From Planctomycetota bacterium (GTDB lineage Bacteria; Planctomycetota; Planctomycetia; Planctomycetales; Planctomycetaceae), in contig JAPLOC010000928.1 of assembly GCA_026692825.1 (NCBI GenBank), positions 1 to 9,899 on the forward strand: 9,899 nt of DNA. The letters run 5' to 3'. The position numbers and the translations under genes are program-made. This document shows positions 1 to 6,978 of the stretch, one piece after another (within the stretch, counting starts at the first letter, position 1; every line of letters begins with the position of its first letter). Under the pieces are notes generated by a model that ran no database searches, was not told the DNA's origin, and was given only the letters and a program-made list of their open reading frames with translations.

Positions 1-796
1 ACGCCAGCAATCGGTCGACCAGTGCCGCCATTGCACCATCGGGATCGCGCGTGAAGGCGTCGGTGAACGCGGCAACCTCCTCGGGAGTGGGAGGCAAACC
101 GATGAGATCAAAATAGACCCGCCGGACCAGTGTTTTCGGCTCTGCGGGAGGAGCCGGACTCATCCCGGCCGCGTTGAGCCGCGCCCAGACGAAGTGGTCG
201 ATCGGGTTCTTCGCCCAGTTCACTTTCTGCAAGTCGGGGAGCGCGGGCCTCCGCACAGGCTGCCACGCCCAATGGTTCGACCGCAATTCGGCCCAGTGGT
301 AGGTCTTGGGAATCGTCCCCTCAATGGCAGGATCGCCCTCGGGCCAAGCCGCTCCCTGGGCCACCCACCGCGCCAATAACTCGATTTGCCCCTCGCCGAG
401 TTTTCCCTTCGGAGGCATCTCGAACATCTGCCAGCGCACCGCCTGAACCAACAGACTCTCGTCCGGTTTGCCCACGACGACTGCCGGCCCCGAGTCACCC
501 CCTTTCAACAATCCATCGCGCGAATCGAGTTTCAGTCCCCCTTTGATTCCTTTTGTCGCGGCCGCGCTGTGGCATTCAAAACAGTTCTCCACCAGCAGGG
601 GCCGAACCTTGGCTTCGAAAAACTCGAGTTGCTCGGGGGAGAATTTCACGTCGTCGTCGGCGATCCCGACCACGGGAGTAAGCCCCGCGAGTGCGAGTGC
701 GATCCCCTGCAACAGAAGCCGCATCGGTCGGGTTCGAATTGCGTCAACGATCCCTCGTGCGACAGCAGAAATCGCAGATCTCCAGCGCGAACTCAT
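1..796 (-). CDS. Planctomycete cytochrome C / DUF1549 domain protein, N-terminal part (partial)
   Basis: This is the first 265 codons of a minus-strand gene that continues past the left edge. Seen: an ATG at 796-794 preceded by an AGAGAG ribosome-binding-like stretch about 9 nt upstream, then a basic N-terminus and a hydrophobic signal segment around residues 25-46 (LLLQGIALALAGL). One haem-c site CFECH lies at residues 72-76, and an EMPP motif at 126-129 could give the distal haem ligand Met127. From about residue 195 a DUF1549 domain begins, with the signature RRVYFDLIGLPPTPEEV (225-241). Family knowledge: these proteins normally run PSD1 cytochrome, DUF1549, DUF1553 over roughly 750-1100 residues, are exported, and are greatly expanded in Planctomycetota; their biochemical role is not established. 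A second ATG at 724-722 would give a shorter, more ordinary signal peptide but has no evident ribosome-binding site. The gene is divergent from the RDD operon. Family assignment is firm; function is not. Confidence 0.93.
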   Translation of the reverse strand, partial: MSSRWRSAISAVARGIVDAIRTRPMRLLLQGIALALAGLTPVVGIADDDVKFSPEQLEFFEAKVRPLLVENCFECHSAAATKGIKGGLKLDSRDGLLKGGDSGPAVVVGKPDESLLVQAVRWQMFEMPPKGKLGEGQIELLARWVAQGAAWPEGDPAIEGTIPKTYHWAELRSNHWAWQPVRRPALPDLQKVNWAKNPIDHFVWARLNAAGMSPAPPAEPKTLVRRVYFDLIGLPPTPEEVAAFTDAFTRDPDGAMAALVDRLLA

Positions 797-1008
797 GAAT
801 GAAATCTCTCTGCGGCGGGAAGGATGGAGCGGGGGTTGGGCGGGGCCGTCACCGATCGCAACGAGTTTATACAACGCGAGACCGAAAAGGAGGTGTTGGA
901 GCTTGAGCCGCGCCCGTCAGGAAGTGGTTACCCGATTCAAATATCCCGGGTTCTCCATGACGCGAATCCGGAGTGGAATCCCACTGGGTGGCGAAGTATG
1001 CTGATCTC

Positions 1009-1881
1009 ATGTCTCCGCCCGGCACATCCACCGCACTTCCGCGTGTCTCGCTCGAACATGTCGTCGAGACGCCCGAAAACGTTGTCTTGACGTATCAGCT
1101 TGCCGGCCCCGCGGCACGGATGGGGGCGTTTTTCATCGACTTCGTCATCCGGATCGCGATCTTCGCGGCGTTTACGTTCCTGGCCGTCATGACGCTGGGG
1201 CGATTTCTGCCGGCGCTCACAGTTGCGATGGGGCTGGTGCTGTACTTCGCCCTCGACTGGCTGTATTTCGCGATTTGCGAAGGCTTCTTTCGAGGCAAGA
1301 CACCGGGCAAACACATGTACGGTCTGCGCGTGGTCCACGCCGCCGGCTACCCCATCTCTCTGTGGGAAGCAGTGGTCCGCAACTTCGTCCGCGCGATGGA
1401 TAATGCCCCGTTCATACTGTTTCTTGGATCCTACGGTGTCTGCTGGCTCACGATGTTGACCTGCGGCAAATTCCGCCGATTGGGGGACATGGTCGCGCAG
1501 ACGGTGGTGATTGAAGAACGCCGCGTCAGAGTTCCCAAAGAACCGATCATTCTGGAAAAGATCCAGCCGATTCCGCGGAACGAATTGGGTGGGTGGGTGC
1601 CCGCACCGACGACGCTGGCGTTGATCGAGGAATTCCTGGGGCGTCGCGGCGTGTTGAATTACGTCCGCGGACACTCGATGGCGATTGGGTTGGCGCGGGT
1701 GCTGGCGACCCGGCTGGACTACAAGGGACCAGTATCGCAGGTCGAGGAATACCCCATGGCGTTTCTCGCCCGGGTCTACGCCACGTTCTACCGCGTGGAC
1801 GATGATGTTTTGAACATCGCCGACGAGATCCGCGGGCCGAAACGGGGTAAACCGAGCCGCACCGTGGAGGTCGCCACGTGA
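1009..1881 (+). CDS. RDD-family membrane protein with a C-terminal soluble extension
   Basis: First gene of the membrane operon, 290 residues from ATG 1009. An in-frame GTG at 973 is an alternative start, and a TGA at 958-960 limits the frame upstream. ATG 1009 is preferred because the protein then begins shortly before the conserved segment, although no strong ribosome-binding site is visible for either. Seen: the RDD signature, with R37 and D44 in ARMGAFFIDF and D160 in FRRLGDMVAQT. Hydrophobic spans lie near residues 42-62, 65-85 and 128-145, and a GKTPGKHMYGLRV-type segment falls between the second and third. After about residue 170 comes a hydrophilic tail of some 120 residues (ELGGWVPAP, LNYVRGHSMAIGLARVLATR) with no obvious membrane span. 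Known: RDD proteins are multipass inner-membrane proteins, some implicated in ion exchange. In planctomycetes they often head operons with SpoIIM and DUF4129 genes, as here. The exact role is unknown. The stop overlaps the next start. Confidence 0.92.
   Translation: MSPPGTSTALPRVSLEHVVETPENVVLTYQLAGPAARMGAFFIDFVIRIAIFAAFTFLAVMTLGRFLPALTVAMGLVLYFALDWLYFAICEGFFRGKTPGKHMYGLRVVHAAGYPISLWEAVVRNFVRAMDNAPFILFLGSYGVCWLTMLTCGKFRRLGDMVAQTVVIEERRVRVPKEPIILEKIQPIPRNELGGWVPAPTTLALIEEFLGRRGVLNYVRGHSMAIGLARVLATRLDYKGPVSQVEEYPMAFLARVYATFYRVDDDVLNIADEIRGPKRGKPSRTVEVAT
1866..1870 (+). promoter_or_regulatory. Ribosome-binding site GGAGG that fixes the GTG start of the SpoIIM gene
   Basis: A GGAGG lies inside the last codons of the RDD gene, 7 nt before a GTG at 1878-1880 that overlaps the RDD stop (GTGA). 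This spacing decides the non-ATG start of the downstream gene and implies translational coupling of the two proteins. Confidence 0.8.
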
Positions 1882-2870
1882 ATAAGCGTCAATTCGTCAC
1901 TGCGAGAAAAGAAGACTGGCAGAAATTCGAAAAGCTGCTCAACCGGTTCGATAAGGTCATCTCGAAAAACCTCGATTCCGATCAGGCGGCTGCCTTTTCG
2001 AAGCTGTTTCGCGAACTGTGCCACGACCTGTCGATGGTTCGTTCGAGAGGTTGGGGAAAAGGTCTCTCCTCTTACCTCAATGACCTGGTCAGTCGGGGGC
2101 ACAATGCGTTCTACCGCGCCCCGCCGGCGCGGATGTCGGCGATTGTCTGGTTTCTCACCGTCGGTTTCCCGCAGTTGTTCCGCCGAAATATTCGCTACTT
2201 TGTCGCGTCGGCGCTGTTGTTTTTCGGACCAATGGCGGTGACCTGGGGAGTGATTCAGCACAACCCCGAACTGGCCCGCCGGGTCATCCCTGCGGAGCAA
2301 CTGGAACAGATGCAGGAGATGTACCCGAAGGTCGACGAACCGACCGGATCGAGCTGGAAGAGTTCGAGTGCCGGGAGCGGCGAACGGCTGATCATGGCGG
2401 GGTTCTACACGCAACATAATGTCAGCATCGCGCTCGATTGTTTTGGCCGGGGGATATTGTTCGGCGCGGGAACCGCCTACACACTGATCTTCAACGGCAT
2501 CGCGTTGGGGGCGATTTCGGGCTATCTGGTCGGGACCGGTCACCACGCGAAATTTCTGACGTTTGTCGTCTCACACGGCTCGTTCGAACTCGTGGCGATC
2601 GCGGTCGCTGGCGGGGCGGGATTGATGCTGGGGCACGCTCTGCTGCACCCCGGCCAGCGAACCCGATTTGAATCATTGTGGCACCGGGGGCTGGAAGCGG
2701 TGCAGATCGCGGTCGGAGCGGGAGCCATGCTGTTGATGGCCGCCCTGATCGAGGCGTTCTGGTCTCCCGCCGACGTTCCTGACGTGCTGAAGGTCGGAGT
2801 CGGCGCGCTGTTGTGGATCTTCGTTGTAATCTACCTGTCGATCGCAGGACGCTGGGAGCGATCGACATGA
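1878..2870 (+). CDS. SpoIIM-family (stage II sporulation protein M-like) membrane protein
   Basis: A protein of 330 residues starting with GTG at 1878. Seen: a charged cytosolic N-terminal part of about 100 residues. Hydrophobic spans follow at roughly 105-126, 190-222, 228-258, 273-296 and 306-326. The most diagnostic stretch is SHGSFELVAIAVAGGAGLML from S232, which matches the SpoIIM-family pattern of a His-Gly-x-x-Glu-Leu membrane motif followed by a Gly/Ala-rich helix. A hydrophilic insert (about 135-175, Ser/Glu/Lys-rich) separates the first span from the rest. Known: in endospore formers SpoIIM acts in engulfment. Planctomycetes do not sporulate, and here the family is found with RDD, DUF4129 and commonly MoxR/DUF58 genes, so a general envelope or membrane-complex role is more likely (inference). 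It overlaps both neighbours by 4 bp (GTGA upstream, ATGA downstream), so it is co-translated with them. Confidence 0.92.
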   Translation: MNKRQFVTARKEDWQKFEKLLNRFDKVISKNLDSDQAAAFSKLFRELCHDLSMVRSRGWGKGLSSYLNDLVSRGHNAFYRAPPARMSAIVWFLTVGFPQLFRRNIRYFVASALLFFGPMAVTWGVIQHNPELARRVIPAEQLEQMQEMYPKVDEPTGSSWKSSSAGSGERLIMAGFYTQHNVSIALDCFGRGILFGAGTAYTLIFNGIALGAISGYLVGTGHHAKFLTFVVSHGSFELVAIAVAGGAGLMLGHALLHPGQRTRFESLWHRGLEAVQIAVGAGAMLLMAALIEAFWSPADVPDVLKVGVGALLWIFVVIYLSIAGRWERST

Positions 2871-3721
2871 AGTTTGACCAGGCGACGATTCCACTGGTGC
2901 CTCGCACGCTGTCGAATTGCCTTGATCTGGCGATGCTGATTCTCCGCCGGGGAATGCGGGGCTATTTGTGGCGCTGGCTGCTGGTCGCGTTACCGACCTG
3001 TGCCCTGGTCTACTGGCTGGCGTATCGGTTCGAATGCAACGTGTTCTTCGCTGGCGTGATCGCGTTTGTCGCCAGCGGGCCGTTGGGCCTGCTGACGGCG
3101 GCGGCCACCGCCCCCCCCGCGTTTGGCGATCCTCTGTCGGTCTCGCGGGCGTTTCGCCGACTCGGTCCCGGCACCATCTTTGTGCTATTGCGTTCTCTGG
3201 CGGTCCGGATTCTGTCCCTCGTCGGTCTGGTGGTGTGTATCGCGCCGGGTGTCTACCTGATCCTGCGCGACTCCTTCTTCGCCGAGCAACGGTTGCTGTC
3301 GAAACTGTCGAGCCAGTTGCACGATCGGCGGACCGACAAACTCCTGCGGGGTGAATGGAACGACTTGCTGGGCCGGGCGATGCCGCTGGTGATTCACGGA
3401 GTTCTGCTGTGGGGCGTGTTGCTGTTCACCCTCGACTTCGCCTCGTCGTGGTTGTTGGGGCAGCCCATTCTGTTCGGCAGGCTGGGGGTCGACAACAAAT
3501 ACGTCGCCGACTTTGGTGAGACGTTCATCGCGATCCTGAAGTTCCTCTGGAGTGATCCGGTTGTGGAAACGGCGGCGGTCGCCGTTGCGCTGTTTGTGTA
3601 CATCGACATCCGGATCGCGTGGTTCCTGTGTTACATCGACGTGCGTGTCCGCCGCGACTGCTGGGACATTGAACTGCAGATCTCGCAGGAAACCGAACGC
3701 CTCGCCGCCAGTTCTTCGTGA
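2867..3721 (+). CDS. Multipass membrane protein of the RDD-SpoIIM-DUF4129 operon, unnamed family
   Basis: A protein of 284 residues from ATG 2867. That ATG overlaps the SpoIIM stop (ATGA) and has GGGAG at 2854-2858, 8 nt upstream, which settles the start over in-frame codons further up. Seen: about five to six hydrophobic spans (near 36-55, 60-85, 103-133, 170-190 and 225-262) and a conserved-looking C-terminus, IDVRVRRDCWDIELQI. Tails with the pattern D-x-R-V-R-R-x-x-W-D-x-E-L recur in planctomycete proteins found in this operon position and in membrane domains resembling those of glycerophosphodiester phosphodiesterases. No catalytic motif is visible, so it is probably a structural partner of the SpoIIM and DUF4129 proteins rather than an enzyme (inference). 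The family name is uncertain; the reading frame and membrane nature are secure. Confidence 0.88.
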   Translation: MKFDQATIPLVPRTLSNCLDLAMLILRRGMRGYLWRWLLVALPTCALVYWLAYRFECNVFFAGVIAFVASGPLGLLTAAATAPPAFGDPLSVSRAFRRLGPGTIFVLLRSLAVRILSLVGLVVCIAPGVYLILRDSFFAEQRLLSKLSSQLHDRRTDKLLRGEWNDLLGRAMPLVIHGVLLWGVLLFTLDFASSWLLGQPILFGRLGVDNKYVADFGETFIAILKFLWSDPVVETAAVAVALFVYIDIRIAWFLCYIDVRVRRDCWDIELQISQETERLAASSS

Positions 3722-3734
3722 GCATCCTTCGATC

Positions 3735-4682
3735 GTGACCGCCAGCTCCACATTCTCAACGCCCGACAGCAAGCAAGAAACTCCCGACGTGGCGCGCGGC
3801 GTTGGGGGACGCTGGCTGCTGACGAGGCTGGCGGTTGTCGCGCTGTTCGTGGCGAGTCTCATTCCTTGCCCCGATGTTTTGTTTGGCCTGTCGCCGGTGC
3901 GGTCGGCAATCGCCCAGGAATCCCCCGACGAAGCAGCCATCCGTCAGGAACTCGACGAGATTCTGGAACATCCCGATTTTCGCCGGCTGCGTTTGAAGGT
4001 CGATCCACCCGAGGTGGAAATCCCCTGGTTCAAGCGTTTTTATGACTGGCTGGATGGGCTGTTTCCCACCCCGTCCGGCGGTGGTAGGTTTTCCTGGATT
4101 GGCGACGCGTTCCGGATTTTCGGATACACGGTGATTGGCATTCTGGTGTGTGGAATCATCTGGCTGATTGTGAAAGGGGTGAACGCCTGGCGCGCCTCGC
4201 GACGCGAAAAACTGGGCGTGTCGATGTCGTTTGAGGAAGGATCGGCCGAACTCCCGCCGGGAGACATCCCTGCCGACGAATACCTGCGCCGCGCGCGAGA
4301 GCTGTCCGCACAGGGCTTGTTCGGCGAGGCGATCGCGCAGTTGCTGTTGGGGGCAATGAGCGCGACGGAACGGAGCGGCCTGATCCGATTTCGGCGGGGG
4401 TTGACCTATCGCGACTATGTCCGTGCGCTGCGGCAACAACCCGAACCGCGCGACTCATTCCGCAAGATGGTGCATATCTACCTTCCGATCGGTTTTGGAC
4501 GTCGGCCTGCGGCTTCCACGCAATTTGAAACCGCTCTCGCGGCCTACGAAGCGGCATTCGCGACGGCGCTGATTCCCGTGCCGGCCAAGCCGGCTGTGGT
4601 CACGAATCCACCGGCACCTGAGCCCGCCCCGGCGGAGGCCGCACTTGAGATCGTGGTCGGCACGCTGGAAGAACGACGGTAA
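3735..4682 (+). CDS. DUF4129 domain-containing membrane protein
   Basis: Last gene of the operon, 315 residues if it starts at GTG 3735, 13 nt after the preceding stop. No ATG is available nearby and the ribosome-binding site is weak, so the start is the least certain in the operon. Seen: a Ser/Thr-rich N-terminus, then a signal or membrane segment at about 28-52 ending in an Ala-x-Ala-like SAIAQ (57-61). A probably extracytoplasmic stretch of about 65 residues follows, then a second membrane span at about 127-149. The cytosolic DUF4129 domain covers about 175-280 (EYLRRARELSAQGLFGEAIAQLL, IRFRRGLTYRDYVRALRQ, ALAAYEAAFA). A Pro/Ala-rich tail ends the protein. Known: DUF4129 occurs beside or fused to transglutaminase-like proteins and in MoxR/DUF58 operons, with helices resembling tetratricopeptide repeats. 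It is expected to be an adaptor in an inner-membrane complex (inference). No MoxR or DUF58 gene follows. Confidence 0.88.
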   Translation: MTASSTFSTPDSKQETPDVARGVGGRWLLTRLAVVALFVASLIPCPDVLFGLSPVRSAIAQESPDEAAIRQELDEILEHPDFRRLRLKVDPPEVEIPWFKRFYDWLDGLFPTPSGGGRFSWIGDAFRIFGYTVIGILVCGIIWLIVKGVNAWRASRREKLGVSMSFEEGSAELPPGDIPADEYLRRARELSAQGLFGEAIAQLLLGAMSATERSGLIRFRRGLTYRDYVRALRQQPEPRDSFRKMVHIYLPIGFGRRPAASTQFETALAAYEAAFATALIPVPAKPAVVTNPPAPEPAPAEAALEIVVGTLEERR

Positions 4683-5126
4683 GAACCCGTCCAGAATCAA
4701 AACCGTTTTTGTTGCTTGTTTCGTGGAAGGTCGGCCCGGCGAGTGCGGATGTGCGTTGTTCGGGCCAGCGGCGGGTGAAACTAGGTTTTCAGGGAATGGC
4801 CAATGCGTTCCATGAGTCCTCATCCCGTGACCAGCCACCGCCGTCGGCGACTTGGAACAATCGCTGATCATTCGATTTGTCCCTGTGATTCCTCAACCTT
4901 CCTGTTCATCGATTTTTTCGTGTCCCTTTTGAGACAACTCGATCGTCAATCATCTGGAAAGGCGAATCGGCCTCTCGACATCCAGAAGGAGTGTTCCGGC
5001 GTTGGACTGCCAGGCTGGCACCGAACACCTTGGCTGGGTTCACCCCGGGGACCGATCCCTGGGGCTACGGCCCTGCTTGGTCGTAGTCAAATTCTCATTC
5101 TTCTCTTCTCTCTGAAAGGTCTCGTC
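4683..5126 (+). other. 444-bp gene-free region between the DUF4129 operon and the YCII gene
   Basis: No convincing gene is present. An open frame runs through it from 4803 in phase with YCII, but its composition (Arg/Ser/Pro-rich, no family resemblance) and the strong YCII ribosome-binding site argue against its use. A perfect 6-bp inverted repeat GGCCCG/CGGGCC (4733-4738 and 4761-4766, 22-nt loop) follows the operon end; it lacks a T-run, so I do not call it a terminator. An AT-richer part (about 4860-4945, with a T6 run at 4914-4919) is a plausible promoter area, but no hexamer pair stands out. The 3' part, 4991-5086, is the structured element listed separately, followed by a pyrimidine-rich stretch to the ribosome-binding site. 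Confidence 0.6.
4991..5086 (+). ncRNA. Candidate structured RNA leader: three consecutive stems upstream of YCII-ECF42
   Basis: Read on the plus strand. Stem 1 pairs GTGTTC (4991-4996) with GAACAC (5023-5028) and, past a bulged C, GG (4998-4999) with CC (5021-5022). It encloses a 5-bp hairpin TGCCA/TGGCA (5008-5012 with 5016-5020). Stem 2 is CCCCGGGGA (5043-5051) with TCCCTGGGG (5056-5064): 9 bp including one G-U, loop CCGA. Stem 3 is CTACGGCC (5065-5072) with GGTCGTAG (5079-5086): 8 bp including one G-U, loop CTGCTT. Stems 2 and 3 abut with no spacer and could stack coaxially. Both wobble pairs become mismatches on the other strand, favouring plus-strand RNA. A pyrimidine-rich tract and GAAAGG (5114-5119) follow, then ATG 5127. 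A short competing hairpin GGG-TTCA-CCC (5036-5045) could exclude stem 2. It matches no known riboswitch class that I recognise. A chance fold in GC-rich DNA remains possible. Confidence 0.35.
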
Positions 5127-5471
5127 ATGCCGAAATACCTGCTGGTCTACCACAATGAACCCTACGATATGAGTTCTGTCGCGCCAGAACAGATGCAGGA
5201 AGCGATGAAACTCTGGAATTCCTGGATCGGTGAAGGAATGCAGAAAGGCTGGATGGTCGACGGTGGTGATGGACTGCTCCCCGATGGCCGGGTCATTGAC
5301 GCGAATCGCGCTGTCACCGACGGGCCGCTGGCGGAGTCCAAGGAGATTGTCGGCGGATACTCGATCGTTCAGGCCGAAAGCTACGAACAGGCGGTCCAAC
5401 ATGCCATGGGTTGCCCGATTCTGGCTGAAGGGGGACGTGTCGAGGTGCGACAGCTCGCCGGCCTCGGTTGA
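5127..5471 (+). CDS. YCII-related (DGPF-type) domain protein
   Basis: A small cytosolic protein of 114 residues. The start ATG 5127 is supported by GAAAGG at 5114-5119 (7-nt spacing) and by the family pattern MPKYLLVYHNE at the N-terminus. Seen: a ferredoxin-like alpha/beta layout, with strand 1 at about 3-9, helix 1 over the MQEAMKLWNSW region, and the signature TDGPLAESKEIVGGYSIVQA at 64-83, where the family normally has DGPF-A-E-x-K-E-x-x-G-G-Y. The C-terminal strand is GRVEVRQL. H9 and D45 are candidate polar pocket residues. Known: YCII proteins are dimeric and suspected to be small enzymes, and this subfamily is regularly encoded next to ECF sigma factors of group ECF42. Here it precedes one by about 90 bp on the same strand, so it is probably co-transcribed and may be a target or modulator of that sigma factor. 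The molecular activity is unknown. Confidence 0.93.
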   Translation: MPKYLLVYHNEPYDMSSVAPEQMQEAMKLWNSWIGEGMQKGWMVDGGDGLLPDGRVIDANRAVTDGPLAESKEIVGGYSIVQAESYEQAVQHAMGCPILAEGGRVEVRQLAGLG

Positions 5472-5562
5472 CCTGCGGACTGGTCACGATCGATTCGCGG
5501 ACGTACGATTTTTGCTGTCGTCTGCTCCCTGACTCCATCGATTGTTTCCAGTGGCGGTCCGC

Positions 5563-6891
5563 GTGTCCGCATCCAATGACCCGACCTCGTCACATGCGAT
5601 CGGAACGCTGGTTGAGCATTTTTTCCGTCACGAGTCCGGCCGGCTCGTGGCGGCGCTCAGCCGGGTGTTCGGGCTGCGCAACCAGGATCTGGTCGAGGAC
5701 ATGGTCCAGTCCGCGCTCGTCGAGGCGTTTCAGACCTGGGGACGTCGCGGAATTCCGCAAAATCCCTCGGCATGGATCCATCGAGTCGCCCGAAACAAGA
5801 TTCTCGACGCGCTGAAGCACGAGAACACTTCCCGGCGACTGGCACCCGAATTCTTGCGCCAGAATTGTCCCGAGACCAACTCGCCGGACGAATCGTGGTT
5901 TGACACACTGTTTGACGACGACTCGCTCGCAGACAGTCAGTTGAGAATGATCTTCGTCTGCTGCCATCCCGCGCTCGCGCGGGAAAGTCAGATCGCGCTG
6001 ACTCTGAAGACGTTGTGCGGGTTCAGTTTCAAGGAAATCGGGCGGGCGCTGTTGTCGGCGGAAGATTCAATCAAGAAGCGGGTGCAACGTGCCCGGGGAC
6101 AGCTCGCGGAATTGCGAATCGAACTCGAACTCCCGGCAGCCGCTGAAATGGGAACAAGACTGGGTGCGGTTCACCAGTCGCTGTACCTGCTGTTCAACGA
6201 AGGGTACAGCGCCTCCACCGGCGACGTGGCGATTCGGCGTGATCTGTGCGACGAAGCGCAGCGACTGACCCGGTTATTGACGCGGTGCGAGATGACCCGG
6301 TCCCCAGCCACGTTCGCGCTCATGGCACTGATGTTGTTTCACACCGCTCGATTTTCCTCCCGAACCGACGGATCGGGCCGAATTTTGTTGCTTGAAGAGC
6401 AGAATCGCACGCTGTGGGATCAGTCCCTGATTCAGGAAGGACGGAATTGCCTCGACCGATCAGCGCGCGGGGAACAGATCTCGACCTACCATCTGGAGGC
6501 GGGGATCGCGCTCTTGCACTGTGAAGCCCCTCGTTTCGCCGAAACCAATTGGCCCACGATTTTGAAGTTGTATGACCTTTTGCTTCGCATTCAGCCGTCG
6601 CCGATCTACCGACTGAATCGAGCGATTGTGGTGGCGTTTGTCCACGGTGCCGCCGAGGGATTGAGGGAACTTGATCGACTGGCCGAAGAGGCGGCGCTTC
6701 AGGACTACCACCTGCTCGACGCCGCGCGCGGCGATTTGTGTCTCCGACTGGGGCGTCATGAATTGGCCCGCCGACACTACGAGTCGGCGAAAAACAAAAC
6801 CGCGTCACCAATCGAACAGGAGTTGTTGCAGCGAAAAATCTTGGGAATTCGCGGCGAAGAGGCGAAGCCACAAAGTGGGTCCAACGTGTAG
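5563..6891 (+). CDS. ECF42-type RNA polymerase sigma factor with C-terminal DUF6596/TPR-like extension
   Basis: Seen: sigma region 2 at about residues 18-86 (LVEHFF, DLVEDMVQSALVEAFQTW, NPSAWIHRVARNKILDAL) and sigma region 4 at about 147-182 (LCGFSFKEIGRALL, IKKRVQRARGQL). A long extension runs to residue 442 with the hallmark segments SLYLLFNEGY (about 206-215), LMALMLFHTAR, EEQNRTLWDQ, YHLEAGIALLHCEAP, PSPIYRLNRAIVVA and YHLLDAARGDLCLRLGR. This domain order and the roughly 440-residue length match group ECF42. In that group the extension controls sigma activity and no separate anti-sigma factor is needed; none is seen here. Start choice is uncertain: GTG 5563 (GGCGG 5 nt upstream) is preferred over in-frame GTG 5551 and TTG 5542 because it leaves the shortest tail before region 2. 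It lies 91 bp after the YCII gene, its usual partner, and likely shares its transcript. Target promoters and the inducing signal cannot be read from the sequence. Confidence 0.94.
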   Translation: MSASNDPTSSHAIGTLVEHFFRHESGRLVAALSRVFGLRNQDLVEDMVQSALVEAFQTWGRRGIPQNPSAWIHRVARNKILDALKHENTSRRLAPEFLRQNCPETNSPDESWFDTLFDDDSLADSQLRMIFVCCHPALARESQIALTLKTLCGFSFKEIGRALLSAEDSIKKRVQRARGQLAELRIELELPAAAEMGTRLGAVHQSLYLLFNEGYSASTGDVAIRRDLCDEAQRLTRLLTRCEMTRSPATFALMALMLFHTARFSSRTDGSGRILLLEEQNRTLWDQSLIQEGRNCLDRSARGEQISTYHLEAGIALLHCEAPRFAETNWPTILKLYDLLLRIQPSPIYRLNRAIVVAFVHGAAEGLRELDRLAEEAALQDYHLLDAARGDLCLRLGRHELARRHYESAKNKTASPIEQELLQRKILGIRGEEAKPQSGSNV

Positions 6892-6978
6892 GTGTTGCGT
6901 CTGGTTTGTCGACGTGCGAACATTGCGAAACAAAACGCGGATTTCGTGCATAATTCCCGAGTGGTCATCGGTCCTCCC

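Noticed and set aside
866..871. TATAAA on the minus strand as a -10 box for the DUF1549 gene
   Set aside because: No -35 element is recognisable 16-18 nt upstream, so the promoter cannot be supported.
887..894. Strong Shine-Dalgarno-like AAGGAGGT in the region before the RDD gene
   Set aside because: No start codon lies at a usable distance in a sensible frame (TTG 896 is too close), so it is treated as chance or as leader sequence.
824..1090. 88-codon open frame across the RDD start region
   Set aside because: It overlaps the RDD gene in another frame, has no domain resemblance and no ribosome-binding site before ATG 824 beyond purine-rich background.
937..4439. Long minus-strand open frames at 937-1674, 1788-2546, 3185-3940 and 3756-4439
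   Set aside because: They lie antisense to the well-recognised RDD, SpoIIM, membrane and DUF4129 genes, are rich in Arg/Gln/His/Pro and show no domain; they are by-products of GC-rich codon use.
4803..5126. Upstream extension of the YCII frame to ATG 4803 (222-residue version)
   Set aside because: The extra residues resemble no known domain, the family begins at MPKYLLVYHNE, and the ribosome-binding site GAAAGG points to ATG 5127.
5438..5443. TGTCGA hexamers (here and at 6907-6912) as sigma-factor target -35 elements
   Set aside because: They resemble the -35 motif I recall being reported for ECF42, but no matching -10 was seen; the first lies inside the YCII coding sequence, and such hexamers are expected by chance in this GC-rich DNA.
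6892..6978. GNAT start at GTG 6892 directly after the sigma-factor stop
   Set aside because: The 29 extra residues are Arg/Asn-rich with no family match, no ribosome-binding site fits, and an ATG at 6979 gives a normal-length enzyme.
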